From: Pseudorhodoplanes sp.
Lineage (GTDB): Bacteria; Pseudomonadota; Alphaproteobacteria; Rhizobiales; Xanthobacteraceae
DNA length: 13,600 nucleotides
Assembly: GCA_008933495.1 (NCBI GenBank)
Contig: WBUW01000033.1
Coordinates: 1 to 13,600, forward strand
Direction of reading: 5' to 3'
In this document: piece after piece, positions 11,805 through 13,600 of the stretch
Numbering within the stretch: the stretch's first letter is position 1
Layout: every line of letters begins with the position of its first letter
Translations under genes and position numbers: made by a program
Notes under the pieces: model-generated
What the model was told of the DNA's origin: nothing
The model's database searches: none
What the model saw: only the letters and a program-made list of their open reading frames with translations

Positions 11805-13600
11805 CACGAACCCTTCACTTTGGTCAGTCCGCCGGCAAGATAACGCGTCATTACGTCGCTCTCGTGCCCCGGCGTGTAGCCGCTGCGCACCGGCTCCCAG
11901 ACGCCCTTGCCGTCGATGCCGCCCGGTTCGGCCTTGGTGACACGCACCAGAGTTTCCTTGGGGACCGTGTTGACCGCATGGTTGTCGACGTCGAACCCGA
12001 ACACGAACGCCATCGATCCGACCTTCTTGTGGAACAGGCTGTCGGTTTGATGAATCGGCGGCGCCCAGCCGCGCGTCACGCTCTGGTGCGAGCCGTAGCG
12101 GAAATTCGATTGGTAGCCGGTATCCGCAGCCAGCGCGCGGCCGTCGGGGCGGGTTTCATGAGCTTTCACCGTGCGCTCGGTGGCGATCCAGGCGCTGTGC
12201 TTCGTCATCACCGTGTTGGCCGGGTAGGCCGGATTGTACTTGACGCGCGTCAGCAGGCGGAAGGCCTTGTAACGCGGGTCCGATTGTTTCCATCCGGCGT
12301 AGGGACGATCCGCCGGGTTGGCATCGACATAGATGTAGTCGCCGTCCTCGATACCGAGCTTCTTCGCCGACTCAGGACTCATGTGGACTTGCCAGTCGCC
12401 CACACCCGGCTGCCGCTTGTCCGTGCGGTAAGGATCGCCGAAATTCGTACTCCAGATCCAGTTCCAGTCGACGGTCGCCCATGAAGAGTGGGTGGTATGC
12501 CGGCTCTTCGGCGTCATGCAGTAGAAGGTATAGCCCTCGCGCCATAGCGGATTGACCGTCTTCTTGACCTCGGACCAGGACAGCTTGTTGTTGGCGACGG
12601 CGCGCAGGTCGGCATCGAGTACCTCGCGCTGCAATGCCGCCGCATCAATTCCGTAGTTGTTCGGCCGCACATACGGGCTGGTCGAGACGATGACGTTCGG
12701 CAGATAGGGCGTCGCCTCGGGCGCCTCGCGGTGGACGACGAGGTTCTCGCCATACTCGATCGCCTCTGGAATGTCCGTGTAGGCGCACAGCCGGCCGGTA
12801 TCGGTATAGAAGGGAATGCTGTCGTAGACCTGTTCGTAGAACGCCACGCGCGGATAGGTGCGGAACAGCATGAGAGCGGCGCCCGGCTCGCCATACTTGC
12901 CCGCCATGATATCGGCGACGGTGTAGCCCTTCGTGGTCGTGGAATTGGCCAGCACCCGGTCGAGATAGACCTCGGGCCGCCCCTCCAGCATGAATTTCCA
13001 ATGGTCGCGAAAACGCTTATCGCCGGTCAATTCGGCAAGCTTCGCCGAGACGAGCGCGAAGATCATGCCGTCGTCCTTGGAATCGTAGAGCGGCTTGATA
13101 CCGTCGCCGCCCCAGATTTGCAGGAACGGGTTGGAGCAGGAACCGCCGCACTCAAGCGTCTGAAACTCGAGCCAGGTGTTGGCCGGCAGCACGACGTCGG
13201 AATATTCGGCCGATCCGGTCCACTCAACCTGCTGATCGACGATCAGATCGATTTTCGGATTGACGTTGACGAGGAGGTGGTAAATCCATTTTGCCTGGTT
13301 GAGCAGGTTGGCGTTGTTGTACCAGATCACCTTCGTGGGCGAGGGCAGGTGCGTCTTGCCGGTAAAGATCTTGCGGCCGGCGCCGGGCGTGTTGACGATG
13401 AATGGCCGATCGCCCATGCCCCAGTAGCTCATTTCCTCGCCGTGCAGGAGCTCGCGCACGTTCTCCGCTCGCACCGGCGCGGCCGGATCGAGAATCTGAT
13501 TGAACGGGTCCTCCTTGACGTACGCGCCGCCCACTCCCGGGCCCGACCACGATGAGCCCTGGAACAGCGCTCCCTTGTAGTTGCCGGCCCAGGTGTGCGC
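11804..13600 (-). CDS. Molybdopterin catalytic alpha subunit, type II DMSO reductase family (EbdA-like), partial
   Basis: C-terminal 598 residues of a periplasmic bis-MGD molybdenum enzyme; the frame is open to the edge (first visible residues AHTWAGNYKGALFQGS), so about 370 residues are missing, including the Tat signal, the first Fe-S cluster ligands and the Asp that binds Mo. Visible marks are SYWGMGDRPFIVNTPGAG, NNANLLNQAKWIYHLLVNVN, EYSDVVLPANTWLEFQTLE, MAGKYGEPGAALMLFRTYPR, SRHTTHSSWATVDWNW and, in the C-terminal dinucleotide-binding domain, FGDPYRTDKRQPGVGDWQVH and DGDYIYVDANPADRPYAGW. These agree best, from memory, with ethylbenzene and steroid C25 dehydrogenase alpha subunits, which hydroxylate hydrocarbons anaerobically with water, rather than with nitrate or selenate reductases. 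The substrate cannot be told here. The operon promoter is also off the window. The GTG at 13534 is not the start. Confidence 0.92.
   Translation of the reverse strand, partial: AHTWAGNYKGALFQGSSWSGPGVGGAYVKEDPFNQILDPAAPVRAENVRELLHGEEMSYWGMGDRPFIVNTPGAGRKIFTGKTHLPSPTKVIWYNNANLLNQAKWIYHLLVNVNPKIDLIVDQQVEWTGSAEYSDVVLPANTWLEFQTLECGGSCSNPFLQIWGGDGIKPLYDSKDDGMIFALVSAKLAELTGDKRFRDHWKFMLEGRPEVYLDRVLANSTTTKGYTVADIMAGKYGEPGAALMLFRTYPRVAFYEQVYDSIPFYTDTGRLCAYTDIPEAIEYGENLVVHREAPEATPYLPNVIVSTSPYVRPNNYGIDAAALQREVLDADLRAVANNKLSWSEVKKTVNPLWREGYTFYCMTPKSRHTTHSSWATVDWNWIWSTNFGDPYRTDKRQPGVGDWQVHMSPESAKKLGIEDGDYIYVDANPADRPYAGWKQSDPRYKAFRLLTRVKYNPAYPANTVMTKHSAWIATERTVKAHETRPDGRALAADTGYQSNFRYGSHQSVTRGWAPPIHQTDSLFHKKVGSMAFVFGFDVDNHAVNTVPKETLVRVTKAEPGGIDGKGVWEPVRSGYTPGHESDVMTRYLAGGLTKVKGS

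Noticed and set aside
13532..13534. GTG as the start of the alpha subunit
   Set aside because: The frame is open to the window edge and the upstream residues (HTWAGNYKGALFQGS) still match the family, so the gene begins outside.
12731..13555. Open frame of 274 codons on the plus strand, and similar ones at 10550-11326 and 11792-12484
   Set aside because: All lie opposite the alpha and beta genes, whose coding sense is beyond doubt.
1..13600. CRISPR array, riboswitch or peptide precursor for the radical SAM proteins
   Set aside because: I looked for regular direct repeats, for known aptamer-like leaders and for short Cys- or Gly-rich precursor frames near both radical SAM genes and saw none.

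Overview
The window looks like chromosomal DNA of a high-GC alphaproteobacterium, most likely Hyphomicrobiales (Bradyrhizobium, Rhodopseudomonas or Rhodoplanes relatives). The grounds are an RluD-like gene back to back with a DUF6476-type membrane protein gene, a paired palindromic intergenic repeat of a kind common in that group, and strong GC bias at third codon positions. This placement is inferred from gene content; no database search was possible.

Layout. Positions 1-1395 are housekeeping: a 23S rRNA pseudouridine synthase (minus) and a small membrane protein (plus) whose start codons overlap. A convergent gap (1396-1560) holds a hairpin and a two-hairpin repeat. An orphan radical SAM protein with a B12-binding-like N-terminal domain (minus, 1561-3576) follows. 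Position 3727 starts tRNA-Glu(CTC), and the 299 bases after it carry the wreck of an IS3-family transposase. This tRNA plus IS debris is a plausible edge of an acquired segment.

From 4101 to the right edge everything lies on the minus strand and looks like one operon, read from 13600 down to 4101: molybdenum catalytic subunit (alpha, N-terminus off the window), a small unknown protein, the four-cluster Fe-S subunit (beta), a TorD-like chaperone (delta), the heme b subunit (gamma), a double universal-stress protein with three PCP_red-like repeats, an AhbD/NirJ-type radical SAM/SPASM protein with one PCP_red-like repeat, and a HemY-type porphyrinogen oxidase. Neighbouring reading frames overlap or are separated by at most 9 bases.

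How they work together. Alpha, beta and gamma form a type II DMSO-reductase-family enzyme of the ethylbenzene dehydrogenase / steroid C25 dehydrogenase / selenate reductase / dimethylsulfide dehydrogenase kind. Sequence flavour is nearest the ethylbenzene/C25 dehydrogenase side, so anaerobic hydroxylation of a hydrocarbon or terpenoid/steroid side chain is the leading guess; the substrate cannot be read from sequence. Delta matures alpha. Gamma carries heme b and, unlike soluble EbdC, ends in a membrane anchor. The last three genes look like a private tetrapyrrole module: a porphyrinogen oxidase, a heme-type radical SAM enzyme, and two proteins sharing a domain otherwise known from the dark protochlorophyllide reductase. 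The most interesting hypothesis is that this module makes or delivers the heme of the gamma subunit by a hybrid route.
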